Below, in pieces: positions 1-7,235 of a DNA stretch of 25,479 nucleotides. The notes under the pieces were generated by a model that did no database searches, was not told the DNA's origin, and saw only the letters and a list, made by a program, of their open reading frames with translations. The stretch lies in the IMG/VR virus record IMGVR_UViG_3300030118_006221, positions 1-25,479 of that record. One strand, 5' to 3'. Source of the DNA: a virus. Every line of letters starts with the position of its first letter. Position 1 is the first letter of the stretch. The translations under genes and the position numbers were made by a program.

Positions 1-704
1 TCAGAAGTATTGATGGCGCTCAAAACTGGAGTAAGATTGATCTCAGCAACATTTCTGGTCATGCAACTAACAAGTTTATGAACGGGATAGCTAACGACGG
101 TTCTGGAAACTGGATGACCTTACAGGGTGAAAGCGGCGGTCGGATCTACTATTCGACTGATGACGGCGCTTCTTTCGCAGCCTCAAGCCCTTTTCAGATC
201 GGGCGAGGGCAAGCTATTGCCTACACAAACAATACTTGGGTCGTAGTGTATTCGAGACAATCCAATATTCAAGTTAGATGTGCAGCCGCTTCTGACATTA
301 CAACTTGGAGTTCAGAACTTGATATTACCCCTCCAGTTCCTCACTTAACTCAAGACGGCCAAAAAGTAAGCATTGCCTGCGCTAACGGCAGGTGCGCTGT
401 TGTAGGTCAGGCTGACGGAGATGTTGCTTACTTTGACGTAAATGGAACAACTACACCCACACTAAACACTGCGTCTCAGATTACCTCTGCTGAATCGTCA
501 GATAGCATTTTTGATGTTGCCACTGATGGAACTACTTGGCTGATTTCGTGTAAGGATGGAGATATATACGAAGCCGCCCACTCTGACTTGTCAAGTTGGA
601 CAAGAATCGTTGATGGGTTTCAAGCGAACTCGGGTGGAAGCAACGTAGCAAACAGAGAAAAAGATTTGGTCGGCATATGCGCTGACGTAATTTTACCACT
701 TTAA
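1..704 (+). CDS. Tail fibre / receptor-binding-like protein, 5' truncated
   Basis: The reading frame is open from base 3 at the window edge, so the N-terminus is missing; the first in-frame ATG at 78 is probably internal. The visible 233 residues hold at least four imperfect repeats in which a glycine/asparagine turn precedes a W-containing strand and a further beta strand (for example GNWMTLQ, NNTWVVVYS, GRCAVVGQ, TTWLISCKDG). The motif YYSTDDGASF resembles a BNR/sialidase-type Asp box. This suggests a beta-propeller or beta-helix receptor-binding or tail protein exposed on the virion. It heads a plus-strand run of small structural and lysis genes, which fits a late operon. The assignment to tail is inferred from repeats and context; no catalytic residues are identified. 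Confidence 0.7.
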   Translation, partial: RSIDGAQNWSKIDLSNISGHATNKFMNGIANDGSGNWMTLQGESGGRIYYSTDDGASFAASSPFQIGRGQAIAYTNNTWVVVYSRQSNIQVRCAAASDITTWSSELDITPPVPHLTQDGQKVSIACANGRCAVVGQADGDVAYFDVNGTTTPTLNTASQITSAESSDSIFDVATDGTTWLISCKDGDIYEAAHSDLSSWTRIVDGFQANSGGSNVANREKDLVGICADVILPL

Positions 705-730
705 TGGCTTGAATCTAAGAGGAGTTAGAC

Positions 731-1084
731 ATGGCTATGACCGAAGAACAAGAGCGTAAGCTCGCTATTATCGAACAGAAGCTGAAGGAAAAGGGCGTTA
801 CTATGACTCCAGCTCAAAAGGCAATTTTGGTTTCTAAGGGCAGTGCAATGATGAACTTTATGTCCGGTGAAACCGGTTCATCAAGTAAAATGCCAAAAGA
901 CCCAAATCCAGACAAAGAGGCCGGTCCTGCGAAGGATTTACCCAACTTTCCTCGCGATTTAGCACAAAATCCAGAGGCAAAGAGGCAAAAAGAAATGGAG
1001 ATGCAAGAGGAAAAAAGGCGTCAGGCAGGAGCCCGAAAGCTTGAAGAAGCCGCTAAAAAAGAAGACGAGGCTTTGAACAACTAG
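731..1084 (+). CDS. Small charged, helical phage protein of unknown function
   Basis: A protein of 117 residues with a strong ribosome binding site (AGAGGAG seven bases before the ATG). The N-terminal half is predicted helical (MTEEQERKLAIIEQKLKEKG) with a methionine-rich stretch around residues 37-45. The middle is Pro/Asp-rich and the C-terminal third is a highly charged K/E/R helix, likely a coiled coil. No signal peptide or membrane segment is seen. It lies 26 bases after the fibre-like gene and abuts the next gene, so it is probably co-transcribed with structural genes. It could be a virion or assembly-associated protein. I do not recognise the family. Confidence 0.8.
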   Translation: MAMTEEQERKLAIIEQKLKEKGVTMTPAQKAILVSKGSAMMNFMSGETGSSSKMPKDPNPDKEAGPAKDLPNFPRDLAQNPEAKRQKEMEMQEEKRRQAGARKLEEAAKKEDEALNN

Positions 1085-1441
1085 ATGGCTCTGTCAAAAA
1101 CCAAGTTTGAGGATGCATTTAAGTACAGAATTGTGCAGGAAACTGCATGCGACAATTCTGCAATTGTAAACGCAACTTCAGAATCTGGATCTATCTATGC
1201 GATTCACTTTGTGAATGGCAGTAGTGCTGCAAGTTTGAAAGTATTTGATGCTGAAGCAGTTACACTTGGATCGACAAACGCAGACATGGTTTTTAGGATT
1301 CCAGCAAGCTCTACTACCATGATTGAAATTCCAGATGGACTTCCTTTTACCTACTTGAGTTTCGCAGTAACTGCCAACCCAAATCCATCAGATAACACCG
1401 CGCCAGCTGCTGGCGTAAACGTAAGGTTTTTGGTTCGATAA
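1085..1441 (+). CDS. Small beta-rich virion protein, paralog 1
   Basis: A protein of 118 residues that starts directly at the base after the previous stop (TAG then ATG). It is rich in Ser/Thr/Ala/Val, without long helices or a membrane segment, and looks like a single beta-sandwich. The core pattern is a G-S-I-Y-x-I-x-F-V-N strand, an A-S-L-K-V-F-D strand, then P-A-S-S-T-T and P-D-G-L-P-F, ending in a hydrophobic strand. The same order of strands recurs in the next gene and in the two genes at 13339-14101, so the four look like one family. Position after a fibre-like gene suggests a virion decoration or fibre accessory protein (inference). The stop overlaps the next start as TAATG. Confidence 0.75.
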   Translation: MALSKTKFEDAFKYRIVQETACDNSAIVNATSESGSIYAIHFVNGSSAASLKVFDAEAVTLGSTNADMVFRIPASSTTMIEIPDGLPFTYLSFAVTANPNPSDNTAPAAGVNVRFLVR

Positions 1442-1839
1442 TGGCATCTGTTACAACATCTGCACTTACCGAGTTGGGCGGCAAGTTCGTCCTCAACAGA
1501 GATGCAAAAGGCTCTGATCAGGATGTTACATCTCAAAAAAATGTTTTGAGTGGAAGCGGAACTATCTTTCTTATTGAAGTAGACAATGAAGCAAACTCAT
1601 CTGCAGTTTTTCTCAAAATAGTAGATTCGACTACGGCGACTCCTTCTACATCTACCCCAAACGGTGCAGGAACACCTGACCACTGTTTTATAGCTCCTGC
1701 TCACACAAAAATGTGCTACTCGTTCCCTGCAGGGTTGGCACTTTCCACAGGTCTTACATATTGGGTGACAACTTCCAAATCACTGGGAACAAGTGTAAAT
1801 CCGAGTTCAGCCGTAATAGTAAAAATACTTTGTGCATAG
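1441..1839 (+). CDS. Small beta-rich virion protein, paralog 2
   Basis: A protein of 132 residues whose ATG shares its A with the previous TAA stop, indicating translational coupling. Residues about 40-60 read GTIFLIEVDN...SAVFLKIVD, then come P-A-H-T-K-M-C-Y and P-A-G-L-A-L-S-T-G-L-T-Y-W, and the protein ends in VIVKIL. This matches, strand by strand, the protein at 13715-14101 (STLYFVEITN, AVYVKLF, CPADTTCY, a P-x-G strand, VTVKIG), including a C-Y pair after the central P-A turn. The two are therefore likely paralogs. The role is inferred to be structural; no enzyme motif is visible. Confidence 0.75.
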   Translation: MASVTTSALTELGGKFVLNRDAKGSDQDVTSQKNVLSGSGTIFLIEVDNEANSSAVFLKIVDSTTATPSTSTPNGAGTPDHCFIAPAHTKMCYSFPAGLALSTGLTYWVTTSKSLGTSVNPSSAVIVKILCA

Positions 1840-1849
1840 AGAGTGAGGA

Positions 1850-2245
1850 ATGTCGAACATGGAACCGGTAACTTTGACTGTAATCGCCGTTGTTGCGTCC
1901 TTAGGTGTTGGTTTTGGCGCAGGATGGGGTCTGAAGCCTGATGCTGGTGCGAAAGCGATTGAGGCCCAAACAGAAGCGATTGCTGAGCTCAACAGTGGTA
2001 ATCAAGAGCTGGTTGCCCAAGTCCAACAAGTTGCAGTCACAAACGCAGAGAAAGAAGCGTCGATTGCTGACAAACTAACTGACGTTCCTCCACCGTGTGT
2101 ACCAGATTTGGGAGGAGACCCAATGTCCATGCAGTGCATGTGGGCACTCTGCATCAGAACTGGAGAAACAGATAGGCAACGATGTGAGCCTGCAAAGTTG
2201 ACTGACCAGCTTCTGAGTTCATATAGTTGTCCTGAACCTGAGTGA
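1850..2245 (+). CDS. Membrane-anchored coiled-coil protein, possible spanin-like lysis protein
   Basis: A protein of 131 residues. Residues about 6-28 (VTLTVIAVVASLGVGFGAG) form a transmembrane helix; residues about 35-75 form an A/E/Q-rich coiled coil. The C-terminal part has five cysteines (PPCVPDL, MQCMWALCIR, DRQRCEP, SYSCP). An N-terminal anchor followed by a periplasmic coiled coil resembles inner-membrane spanins (Rz-like) in layout, but no sequence match is claimed. A second ATG at 1859 is better spaced from GAGGA and could be the true start, removing three residues. It opens the putative lysis block, two genes before the L,D-transpeptidase-like gene. Confidence 0.75.
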   Translation: MSNMEPVTLTVIAVVASLGVGFGAGWGLKPDAGAKAIEAQTEAIAELNSGNQELVAQVQQVAVTNAEKEASIADKLTDVPPPCVPDLGGDPMSMQCMWALCIRTGETDRQRCEPAKLTDQLLSSYSCPEPE

Positions 2246-2256
2246 TTGGAGCAGAC

Positions 2257-2553
2257 ATGGAAATGAAAGACTTCGCAGTGCCGGGAATAACAGTTATTTT
2301 TGCTGCTGGCGTATCGTTTGCATCATTTGAATCTTCTGCCCAAGAGGTCGAGGAACTCAATGACCGTTTGATTGCAATCGAATCTAATGTCGGTAAGCAG
2401 GAGGTCGTAGATGTTAAGATTGAAGGTATTGAAAAGCGTCTGGACAAAATGGAAGACATTGTTCAAAAGATGCTGGACATTCAGCAGCGGCAGGCTGTCA
2501 ACATCGCACAAATCTGCCAAGCAACCAACGCCAACTGCAGTAGTGGTAACTGA
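2257..2553 (+). CDS. Small exported or membrane coiled-coil protein
   Basis: From the ATG at 2257, preceded by GGAG at good spacing, the product has 98 residues. A GTG at 2242 overlaps the previous stop and is an alternative but lacks a Shine-Dalgarno match. After MEMKD comes a hydrophobic stretch (FAVPGITVIFAAGVSFASF) ending near SSAQE, which reads as a signal peptide or a single membrane helix. The rest is a charged coiled coil with heptad-like I/L spacing (VEELNDRLIAIES, IEKRLDKMEDIVQKML) and two C-terminal cysteines. It lies immediately upstream of the putative endolysin, so it may be a lysis accessory protein. The function is not established. Confidence 0.7.
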   Translation: MEMKDFAVPGITVIFAAGVSFASFESSAQEVEELNDRLIAIESNVGKQEVVDVKIEGIEKRLDKMEDIVQKMLDIQQRQAVNIAQICQATNANCSSGN

Positions 2554-2554
2554 T

Positions 2555-3142
2555 ATGAGACCTGAGATTCTTGATCACGCAGCCTCTCTCGGACACACCG
2601 TATTCGAGAGTGGTCAGTACAATCTAAACATTATTGGTATTCGCAACGCTGATCATCAAGCCAACCGGTTTGATGACACCATCCACTGTGTGTACAAGGA
2701 CGAGGATGGTGATTGGATTCACAAGTCATGGCCATGCACTACAGAGCCGGGAAAGTATTGGCTTGAGAATCCTACTAATGTCAACGGCACCGCAGTGTTG
2801 GTCCCCGGTCAGTATCGATCTGTTTGGAAAATCGATAAGCACCAAGGCAAGTATTACGCTCTGTGTCAGCGAAACGGAACCGTGAAGGTATATCGTGACG
2901 ACAACCGTGATGAGATTATTGACTGCGACCCTGACACGATCACTGAAGGCTTTTATGGAATCAACATCCACAAGGCCGGTGCTCACTCGACTCAAATCGA
3001 TCGGTGGTCCGCAGGATGCCAAGTCTTCGCAAACGAGTCAGACTTCGATGAGTTCATGGTTATTTGTGGCAAAGCTCGTGAGAAGTGGGGCAACGCCTTT
3101 TCATACACTCTGATTCTCGAACACGAGAAAGGCTCTGACTGA
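2555..3142 (+). CDS. L,D-transpeptidase-like peptidoglycan enzyme, putative endolysin
   Basis: A protein of 195 residues starting at the ATG one base after the previous stop, so reinitiation is likely; an in-frame ATG at 2411 would overlap the preceding gene almost fully and is rejected. The C-terminal half contains GFYGINIHKAG followed about 14 residues later by WSAGCQVF. This His ... Ser-x-Gly-Cys arrangement is that of YkuD-type L,D-transpeptidase catalytic domains, with the cysteine as nucleophile. Such enzymes act on peptidoglycan stem peptides. No signal peptide is visible. Neighbouring small membrane and coiled-coil genes support a lysis or wall-remodelling role. Whether it cleaves or cross-links cannot be told from sequence. 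Confidence 0.75.
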   Translation: MRPEILDHAASLGHTVFESGQYNLNIIGIRNADHQANRFDDTIHCVYKDEDGDWIHKSWPCTTEPGKYWLENPTNVNGTAVLVPGQYRSVWKIDKHQGKYYALCQRNGTVKVYRDDNRDEIIDCDPDTITEGFYGINIHKAGAHSTQIDRWSAGCQVFANESDFDEFMVICGKAREKWGNAFSYTLILEHEKGSD

Positions 3143-3450
3143 TGGAAGCGTTGGTCGACTCACTGTTAGCAGACGGCCACCTCGGAGTATTCGCGGCCTT
3201 CTTGCTGTATCAGTTCATCATGATGCAGAAGCGTCTAGATAAACTGGTCAGTGGGTTTCAAGGGCAAGTAGACCAAATGCGTTCTGAATATAACGAGAGA
3301 TCAGAGAAGATGAGAGAGCGGTACGACGACGTAATCAAAGAGTACAGGGATCGTGAGGACACACAGTCTAAGGACTTTCTGATCACGAGAACCAAAGTTC
3401 ACAATGACATTGTAGCGAAGCTTGACCGTATACTGGATCGAGACAAGTAG
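3142..3450 (+). CDS. Holin-like membrane protein with coiled-coil tail
   Basis: A protein of 102 residues whose ATG overlaps the stop of the L,D-transpeptidase-like gene (TGATG). The N-terminal 30 residues contain one hydrophobic helix (HLGVFAAFLLYQFIMM). The remaining 70 residues are a strongly charged helix (RSEYNERSEKMRERYDD...) with coiled-coil character. One N-terminal membrane span plus a charged cytoplasmic tail resembles the BhlA/UviB-type holin layout, and its place directly after an endolysin candidate fits a holin. This is based on topology and position, not on a sequence match. Confidence 0.7.
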   Translation: MEALVDSLLADGHLGVFAAFLLYQFIMMQKRLDKLVSGFQGQVDQMRSEYNERSEKMRERYDDVIKEYRDREDTQSKDFLITRTKVHNDIVAKLDRILDRDK

Positions 3451-3456
3451 GTTGAG

Positions 3457-4095
3457 ATGGAATGTGTTGTACAAGAAGGGTCTGACTGTAAGCTCGATGT
3501 GGGCTCACCCATTCGAATCTACGATGAAAAGCCTGTTCAAGAGGAGACAAAGTCTGTGTCAAACGAAACAAAAAAAGAAGCACCTAAGCCTGCCCCTGCA
3601 CCAGTGAAGGCACCTGATCCTGTTCCTGAGCCTGCAGCAGCGGCTGTTGAGACTGTGGCTGCTCCTGCCGTGTCAGATCTTGTCGAATCCGTCGGCGTCT
3701 CTCAAGACATCACAGCGGCTGCTGACGCTGCTAAGTCACTCGGAGGTGACTATGCCCCTATGGTCGCGATTGCATTGGCTGGTATGGCCGTTGCCGGTGG
3801 CTCGAAGGCGTGGAGCTACTACCGTGATCGCGCTGAGCAGAAGCACGAACAAGAGATGCAGAAGCTTAAGATTGAAGCACAGTCACAAGGTATGGACGGT
3901 CAACAACCGCCACCATGCCAAGCAGCCAATCAAAAGATGCAGGCTGAGTTGGACGAGCTAAAGTCAAAGCTAAGTGCGGTCCAGAAAAAGACATCGATGA
4001 TCTCTGCAGACTTCGATGGCGAAGATGTCGAGCGTCAGATCAAGCGGATGAAGAAGCGCATCGATGAGTTGTTTGAGATCACAGACCAGAAATGA
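3457..4095 (+). CDS. Pro/Ala-rich membrane protein with C-terminal coiled coil
   Basis: A protein of 212 residues. Residues about 35-65 are rich in P, A, K and E (KKEAPKPAPAPVKAPDPVPE), a TonB-like extended linker. A hydrophobic segment at about 100-117 (APMVAIALAGMAVAGG) is likely a membrane helix. The rest is a basic/acidic coiled coil of about 80 residues with a PPPC turn in the middle. It may span the envelope, as spanins do, but there is no lipobox and no clear family match. The ribosome binding site is weak (GTTGAG). The stop overlaps the next start (ATGA), so the two are probably coupled and may act as a pair. Confidence 0.75.
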   Translation: MECVVQEGSDCKLDVGSPIRIYDEKPVQEETKSVSNETKKEAPKPAPAPVKAPDPVPEPAAAAVETVAAPAVSDLVESVGVSQDITAAADAAKSLGGDYAPMVAIALAGMAVAGGSKAWSYYRDRAEQKHEQEMQKLKIEAQSQGMDGQQPPPCQAANQKMQAELDELKSKLSAVQKKTSMISADFDGEDVERQIKRMKKRIDELFEITDQK

Positions 4096-4460
4096 TTGTA
4101 GCTGCTCTCGTATTCTTTGGGACTCTGGTGATACTCCCTGCGGGTATTAGCTTTGCTGTGGAGCGAGAGGGTAAGCAGAAGGCGCCCAAACCAACGCCCG
4201 TGGAAGTTGTGCCGGAACCAGAACCCGAACCAACACCTGAACCAGAAGTAGTGGTTGAGCCTGAACCGGAACTAATACCGACGACTGTAGTTACGATTGC
4301 ACCGAAGTGTGACGACGAAGAATCCATCGTCCGACTCCGAGCAGCCACGTTCAACTTCTTGTCTCAGGTGAGTGATCTACCATCCGACATTTCGTTCAAT
4401 GTCATAGACTGCACAGAAGAAGGCATGGTCGACATCGAAATTGTTGAGGTTCCGAAGTAA
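4092..4460 (+). CDS. Exported protein with Pro-Glu repeat stalk
   Basis: A protein of 122 residues. The N-terminus (MIVAALVFFGTLVILPAGISFA) is a signal peptide or membrane anchor. Residues about 36-65 are alternating P and E (EPEPEPTPEPE and similar), a rigid extended stalk. The C-terminal 55 residues form a small globular region with two cysteines (PKCDDEE and IDCTEE), which could form a disulfide in the periplasm. There is no lipobox cysteine after the signal, so a classical o-spanin lipoprotein is unlikely. It is translationally coupled to the previous P/A-rich protein and is the last gene of the plus-strand block before a large hairpin. Confidence 0.75.
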   Translation: MIVAALVFFGTLVILPAGISFAVEREGKQKAPKPTPVEVVPEPEPEPTPEPEVVVEPEPELIPTTVVTIAPKCDDEESIVRLRAATFNFLSQVSDLPSDISFNVIDCTEEGMVDIEIVEVPK

Positions 4461-4464
4461 TAAG

Positions 4465-4541
4465 CCTAACCCCCCACCCGGTAGGAATCGCCCATGCTCG
4501 CGCCCCGAGATGGGGACAGACGATGTGGGTGGGGGGTCAGG
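4465..4541. terminator. Large G/C-tract hairpin between convergent operons
   Basis: A 15-nt arm at 4465-4479 (CCTAACCCCCCACCC) is complementary to 4527-4541 (GGGTGGGGGGTCAGG) with a single mismatch. The enclosed 47 nt contain a second stem: CCCATGCTCG (4491-4500) pairs with CGAGATGGG (4506-4514) with one bulge. It sits five bases after one stop and seven bases before the opposite gene's stop, as expected for a bidirectional terminator. A short TTATTTT run follows on the plus strand; the minus side has no U-run. Confidence 0.65.
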
Positions 4542-4547
4542 GGGACG

Positions 4548-5153
4548 TTATTTTCCTGATGGAGCTGCTGCTACACCTTGTGTGGGTGCGATGGCATCGT
4601 TCAGCATATCCAAAACGCGCGACAATCCCTCTGGAGGCCCGTCGTCTCGAGCCACGACCTTGACGTCGTACTTGGCGCTGTTGTCGCTGCTACGGCTGTT
4701 CTCGCTGTGGTTGGCGACAGATCCGTGCACGGTGACCTCACAGGAAAACAGACCTGCGTTGTACTTTGCTTTAGCCGTCAGATCGGCTTTGCTGTCAGAG
4801 GTAGTCTTGCTTGATGTCGACGACTTTACCTCCATGGTGAACCGTACCTCTGCTTCTTTGACCGAAAGCGAAGGAGTGTTGATGATGGCAAGCAGGGGGA
4901 CCTGAAGGTCGACCTTCTGCATCGTCGTGTTGCCTGCAGCGTCTTGGACTGGCTTGTTGAAGCCGAAGTCTACGGTGCGAGCTGACAGGTTGCCCTTTCC
5001 GTCATCGTTGAGACCAACGTCCTTGATGAAGTCACTTGATGCCTTTGCAAGCAGTGTTTGAGCATTACAGGCGGCTTTGAGTGGACCACCAATCAGTTGC
5101 TCCATTGGAAGACCACCGAACTGGTCCGACATCTTAACGAGTTGATCTGCCAT
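4548..5153 (-). CDS. DUF2589 family protein
   Basis: A protein of 201 residues matching the DUF2589 pattern as I know it: an N-terminal LP-x4-LIGGPLKAA helix followed by AQTLLAKASSDFI, then a beta region with VPLLAIINTPSLSVKEAEVRFTM, a long Ser/Thr-rich loop, and a C-terminal DDGPPEGLSRVLDMLNDAI. The function of DUF2589 is not established. No signal peptide or membrane span is visible. It is the last gene of the minus-strand operon that starts with YqaJ and RecT. A second, divergent member of the same fold appears two genes upstream (5892-6386), so the phage carries a pair. Start ATG at 5153; an AGGG lies nine bases upstream. Confidence 0.85.
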   Translation of the reverse strand: MADQLVKMSDQFGGLPMEQLIGGPLKAACNAQTLLAKASSDFIKDVGLNDDGKGNLSARTVDFGFNKPVQDAAGNTTMQKVDLQVPLLAIINTPSLSVKEAEVRFTMEVKSSTSSKTTSDSKADLTAKAKYNAGLFSCEVTVHGSVANHSENSRSSDNSAKYDVKVVARDDGPPEGLSRVLDMLNDAIAPTQGVAAAPSGK

Positions 5154-5163
5154 GAGTGCATCC

Positions 5164-5895
5164 CTACAATCTGATGTTGTTACTTAGCATGTAATCGATA
5201 ATCATTTCATCTGTCACGTATCCATCATTACTTTCGTCTTTTGAAATAGCCCGTTTGACGGAGTCGATAACAGCTTTACGCGCGTCTGGATCGGCTGCAG
5301 CAACTTGATAGGATCGAGCTCCCGCTAGTGAAGCCTCACGTTCAATTGGAGTAGGAGGAGTCAATAGGGATTCGGGCGGATATGGCTCAGTGCGCTTCAT
5401 CGGGTACGGGGCATCGGGACGCTTCATCGGGTACGGGGCATCGGGACGCTTCATCGGGTACGGAGCGTCGGGGCGCTTCATCGGGTACGGAGCGTCGGGG
5501 CGCTTCATCGGGTCGAGATTCTTGATTCTGTCTCTTTCTGTTGGGTGACTATCTAATAGACCTGTTGCCTTCTTTGATTTCGCAGATCGCCCTGCCATCC
5601 TCGCTGCCATAGCTCCAGATCCCGCACCGCCAGTCAACAAACCAGTGCTTGCTGCCAGCGCAGCTAATTCAGGGTCGCCTTCAGGGTCAAGCAACTCACC
5701 TGCAGCGTAAGCCAAGTCACCCAATGCTGCGTCATAGGGCGTTACCGAAGCAAAAAGAGCGGTCGGTTTAATAATTCTTGCAAGAGCGCGACGGAACTCA
5801 TTCAGATTCTCATTCCGCTCCATATCGTCCCTTCGGACATCGATTGCATCTCTTAAAATTCGAAACTCTTCAGATTTTTCTTCGGTCATAGTCAT
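5164..5895 (-). CDS. Protein with four tandem 9-residue MKRPDAPYP repeats
   Basis: A protein of 243 residues. The N-terminal third is charged and helical. Residues about 60-100 are Ala/Gly-rich (LAALAASTGLLTGGAGSGAMAA), possibly a membrane-interacting segment. The centre carries four exact copies of MKRPDAPYP plus a degenerate fifth (MKRTEPYP), encoded by 27-bp tandem repeats. The C-terminus is a compact helical region that resembles an EF-hand-like segment (KDESNDGYVTDEMIIDYML). It lies between the two DUF2589-like genes; its ATG overlaps the stop of the upstream one (ATGA). I do not recognise the family. Proline-rich repeats suggest a flexible linker or peptide-binding ligand (inference). 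Confidence 0.8.
   Translation of the reverse strand: MTMTEEKSEEFRILRDAIDVRRDDMERNENLNEFRRALARIIKPTALFASVTPYDAALGDLAYAAGELLDPEGDPELAALAASTGLLTGGAGSGAMAARMAGRSAKSKKATGLLDSHPTERDRIKNLDPMKRPDAPYPMKRPDAPYPMKRPDAPYPMKRPDAPYPMKRTEPYPPESLLTPPTPIEREASLAGARSYQVAAADPDARKAVIDSVKRAISKDESNDGYVTDEMIIDYMLSNNIRL
5393..5513. repeat. 27-bp tandem repeat inside a coding gene
   Basis: Four full 27-bp units at 5393-5419, 5420-5446, 5447-5473 and 5474-5500, plus a 13-bp partial unit to 5513. Units 1 and 2 are identical to each other, as are units 3 and 4. The pairs differ at three positions, all synonymous (GGGGCATCGGGA against GGAGCGTCGGGG). The unit length is a multiple of three, so copy number can change without breaking the frame. 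Confidence 0.95.
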
Positions 5896-6386
5896 GGTAA
5901 AAGCTTGATTAGTTGATCGTCGATTCTTGCATAACCCTCTGGGGGCTCACTGCCCTTGAAGATCAACTTCAGTTTAGCAGCGTTGCTTTCTTTTTGAAAC
6001 CACGACGGGCTATTTGCGCAAGGCCTTACCATCAGCTTGCCTTTCTTCTTATCCGCAGTCAGACCCGAGATTTCCACAGACATTTCCACTTCGAGAGTGT
6101 CCACCCGAAGGCTCTGGCCAGTGGTGAGGGACTGCAGCGGGACCGGTATTCTTTTGTGTACCAGTACTCCATCTTCCCATGTTGGGAGCTCCATGACGAC
6201 CATGCGAGGTGCATATACGTGTCTTCCGTCGTCATCGGTAATCGGCTTTCCATTCTCATCGACCTTCAACTCCCAAAACTCTTGGTTGGTGATTGAATCC
6301 AACTCATGACGTTCTGCAATGTCGGTCGCCGCTATAACAGCGGATTGAATCGAATGTACGATGTCGTCTAAAGAATGATCAGCCAT
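5892..6386 (-). CDS. Divergent DUF2589-like protein
   Basis: A protein of 164 residues from the ATG at 6386; a GTG at 6419 would extend it by 11 residues into the FmdB gene and looks less likely. It mirrors the DUF2589 protein encoded downstream: an N-terminal helix (SLDDIVHSIQSAVIAATDIAERH), then IPVPLQSLTTGQSLRVDTLEVEMSVE, matching that protein's VPLLAIINTP...VRFTM region, and a C-terminal PPEGYARIDDQLIKLL, matching PPEGLSRVLDMLN. It lacks the long Ser-rich loop. The pairing with a second DUF2589-type gene around a repeat protein suggests the three act together. The biochemical function is unknown. Confidence 0.75.
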   Translation of the reverse strand: MADHSLDDIVHSIQSAVIAATDIAERHELDSITNQEFWELKVDENGKPITDDDGRHVYAPRMVVMELPTWEDGVLVHKRIPVPLQSLTTGQSLRVDTLEVEMSVEISGLTADKKKGKLMVRPCANSPSWFQKESNAAKLKLIFKGSEPPEGYARIDDQLIKLLP

Positions 6387-6564
6387 TGTTTGAACTGTAT
6401 CCGTCTTTTGCCCAACCACCGCCCTTCAGAGTGAAGCTAGTGATTGCCACTTGTTTCTTCATCTCTGTCAGGCATTGATCACAGCTTGGCCTCGGATCAC
6501 CAAACGCTTGTAAGACCTCAAGCTTTTTGCCGCAGTCTTCACACTTGAAAACGTACAGTGGCAT
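6379..6564 (-). CDS. FmdB-family zinc ribbon protein
   Basis: A protein of 61 residues, the usual length for this family. It begins MPLYVFKCEDCGKKLEV and has CxxC pairs at residues 8/11 and 28/31 with an intervening VLQAFGDPRP. It ends with the family-like FTLKGGGWAKDGY. These are hallmarks of the FmdB/CxxC_CXXC_SSSS putative regulatory domain, a small zinc-binding fold of uncertain role. Its ATG overlaps the upstream stop (TGATG), and its 3' end overlaps the next gene's start by eight bases, so it sits inside the YqaJ-RecT-DUF2589 operon. Confidence 0.85.
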   Translation of the reverse strand: MPLYVFKCEDCGKKLEVLQAFGDPRPSCDQCLTEMKKQVAITSFTLKGGGWAKDGYSSNNG

Positions 6565-7226
6565 CAGCCTTCGAAGTCAGTAGGCATCTCAACCTCTTCA
6601 CCGGTAGCCTCTGGCTTGGTCTCCACTGTTCCAGATTCCTTTTGAATCATCAGTGCAGCCAGTTGCTTCAGCAAAGCCTTCATCTCAGGGTCACTACCAT
6701 TCGATGCTGCATTCTGAGCTTGGATTGCCTCGATAAGTTCCTTATTTGAACCACTGACATCTACCTTAACGTCGACCAGTGGAACTCCGTTCTGGTACTG
6801 AAGATCACGCTCGTTTTTCGCATCCACAAACTTAACTGCTAGCATGATTGCGTCGTCATTTTTGATATTTTTACGAATGGCTGCCTCGTATTCCATGACA
6901 ATCCACTCGCCATTTGGTTGACGCAATCGGATGTGCTTAAGCATTCCCTCAACAGTTTTCCCAATTTGCTCTCGATACAATGGAGCATCGACATTGTTGA
7001 GCATATTTTTCAGAGTCCACTCTGCAGTGTGAATCTTGCATCGAAAGTTTTTGAAATCTTTTTTAGATTTCTTATCAAGACACTTTGAGGACATCTCCTC
7101 ATTGAGGATATCCATCAGAATGTTGGGCTGAATAATGAACTTTCGTTGTTGTTCTGGACCAGCCTTCTCAGACATCATCACTTTGTAGGGTGAACGATTG
7201 CTTTTTGCTTCGTCAAGTAGGGACAT
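6564..7226 (-). CDS. Unknown protein directly downstream of RecT
   Basis: A protein of 220 residues with a good AAGGAG ribosome binding site. It looks soluble: a Lys-rich N-terminal half (KSKKDFKNFRCKIH), a beta-rich segment around GEWIVMEYEAAIRKNI, and a C-terminal helical region (KALLKQLAALMIQKESG) with an acidic end (EEVEMPTDFEG). No motif is recognised. It lies nine bases after RecT and is coupled to FmdB. The acidic tail could bind a partner of the replication/recombination machinery, in the manner of SSB tails, but this is only inference. Confidence 0.8.
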   Translation of the reverse strand: MSLLDEAKSNRSPYKVMMSEKAGPEQQRKFIIQPNILMDILNEEMSSKCLDKKSKKDFKNFRCKIHTAEWTLKNMLNNVDAPLYREQIGKTVEGMLKHIRLRQPNGEWIVMEYEAAIRKNIKNDDAIMLAVKFVDAKNERDLQYQNGVPLVDVKVDVSGSNKELIEAIQAQNAASNGSDPEMKALLKQLAALMIQKESGTVETKPEATGEEVEMPTDFEG

Positions 7227-7235
7227 GTTTGCTCC

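Noticed and set aside
4441-4905. Plus-strand open frame across the hairpin and the DUF2589 gene
   Set aside because: It is a reverse-strand shadow of the DUF2589 gene, starts within the preceding gene's last codons and has no protein-like motifs.
5393-5513. CRISPR array
   Set aside because: The repeats are directly adjacent with no spacers and encode a peptide in frame.
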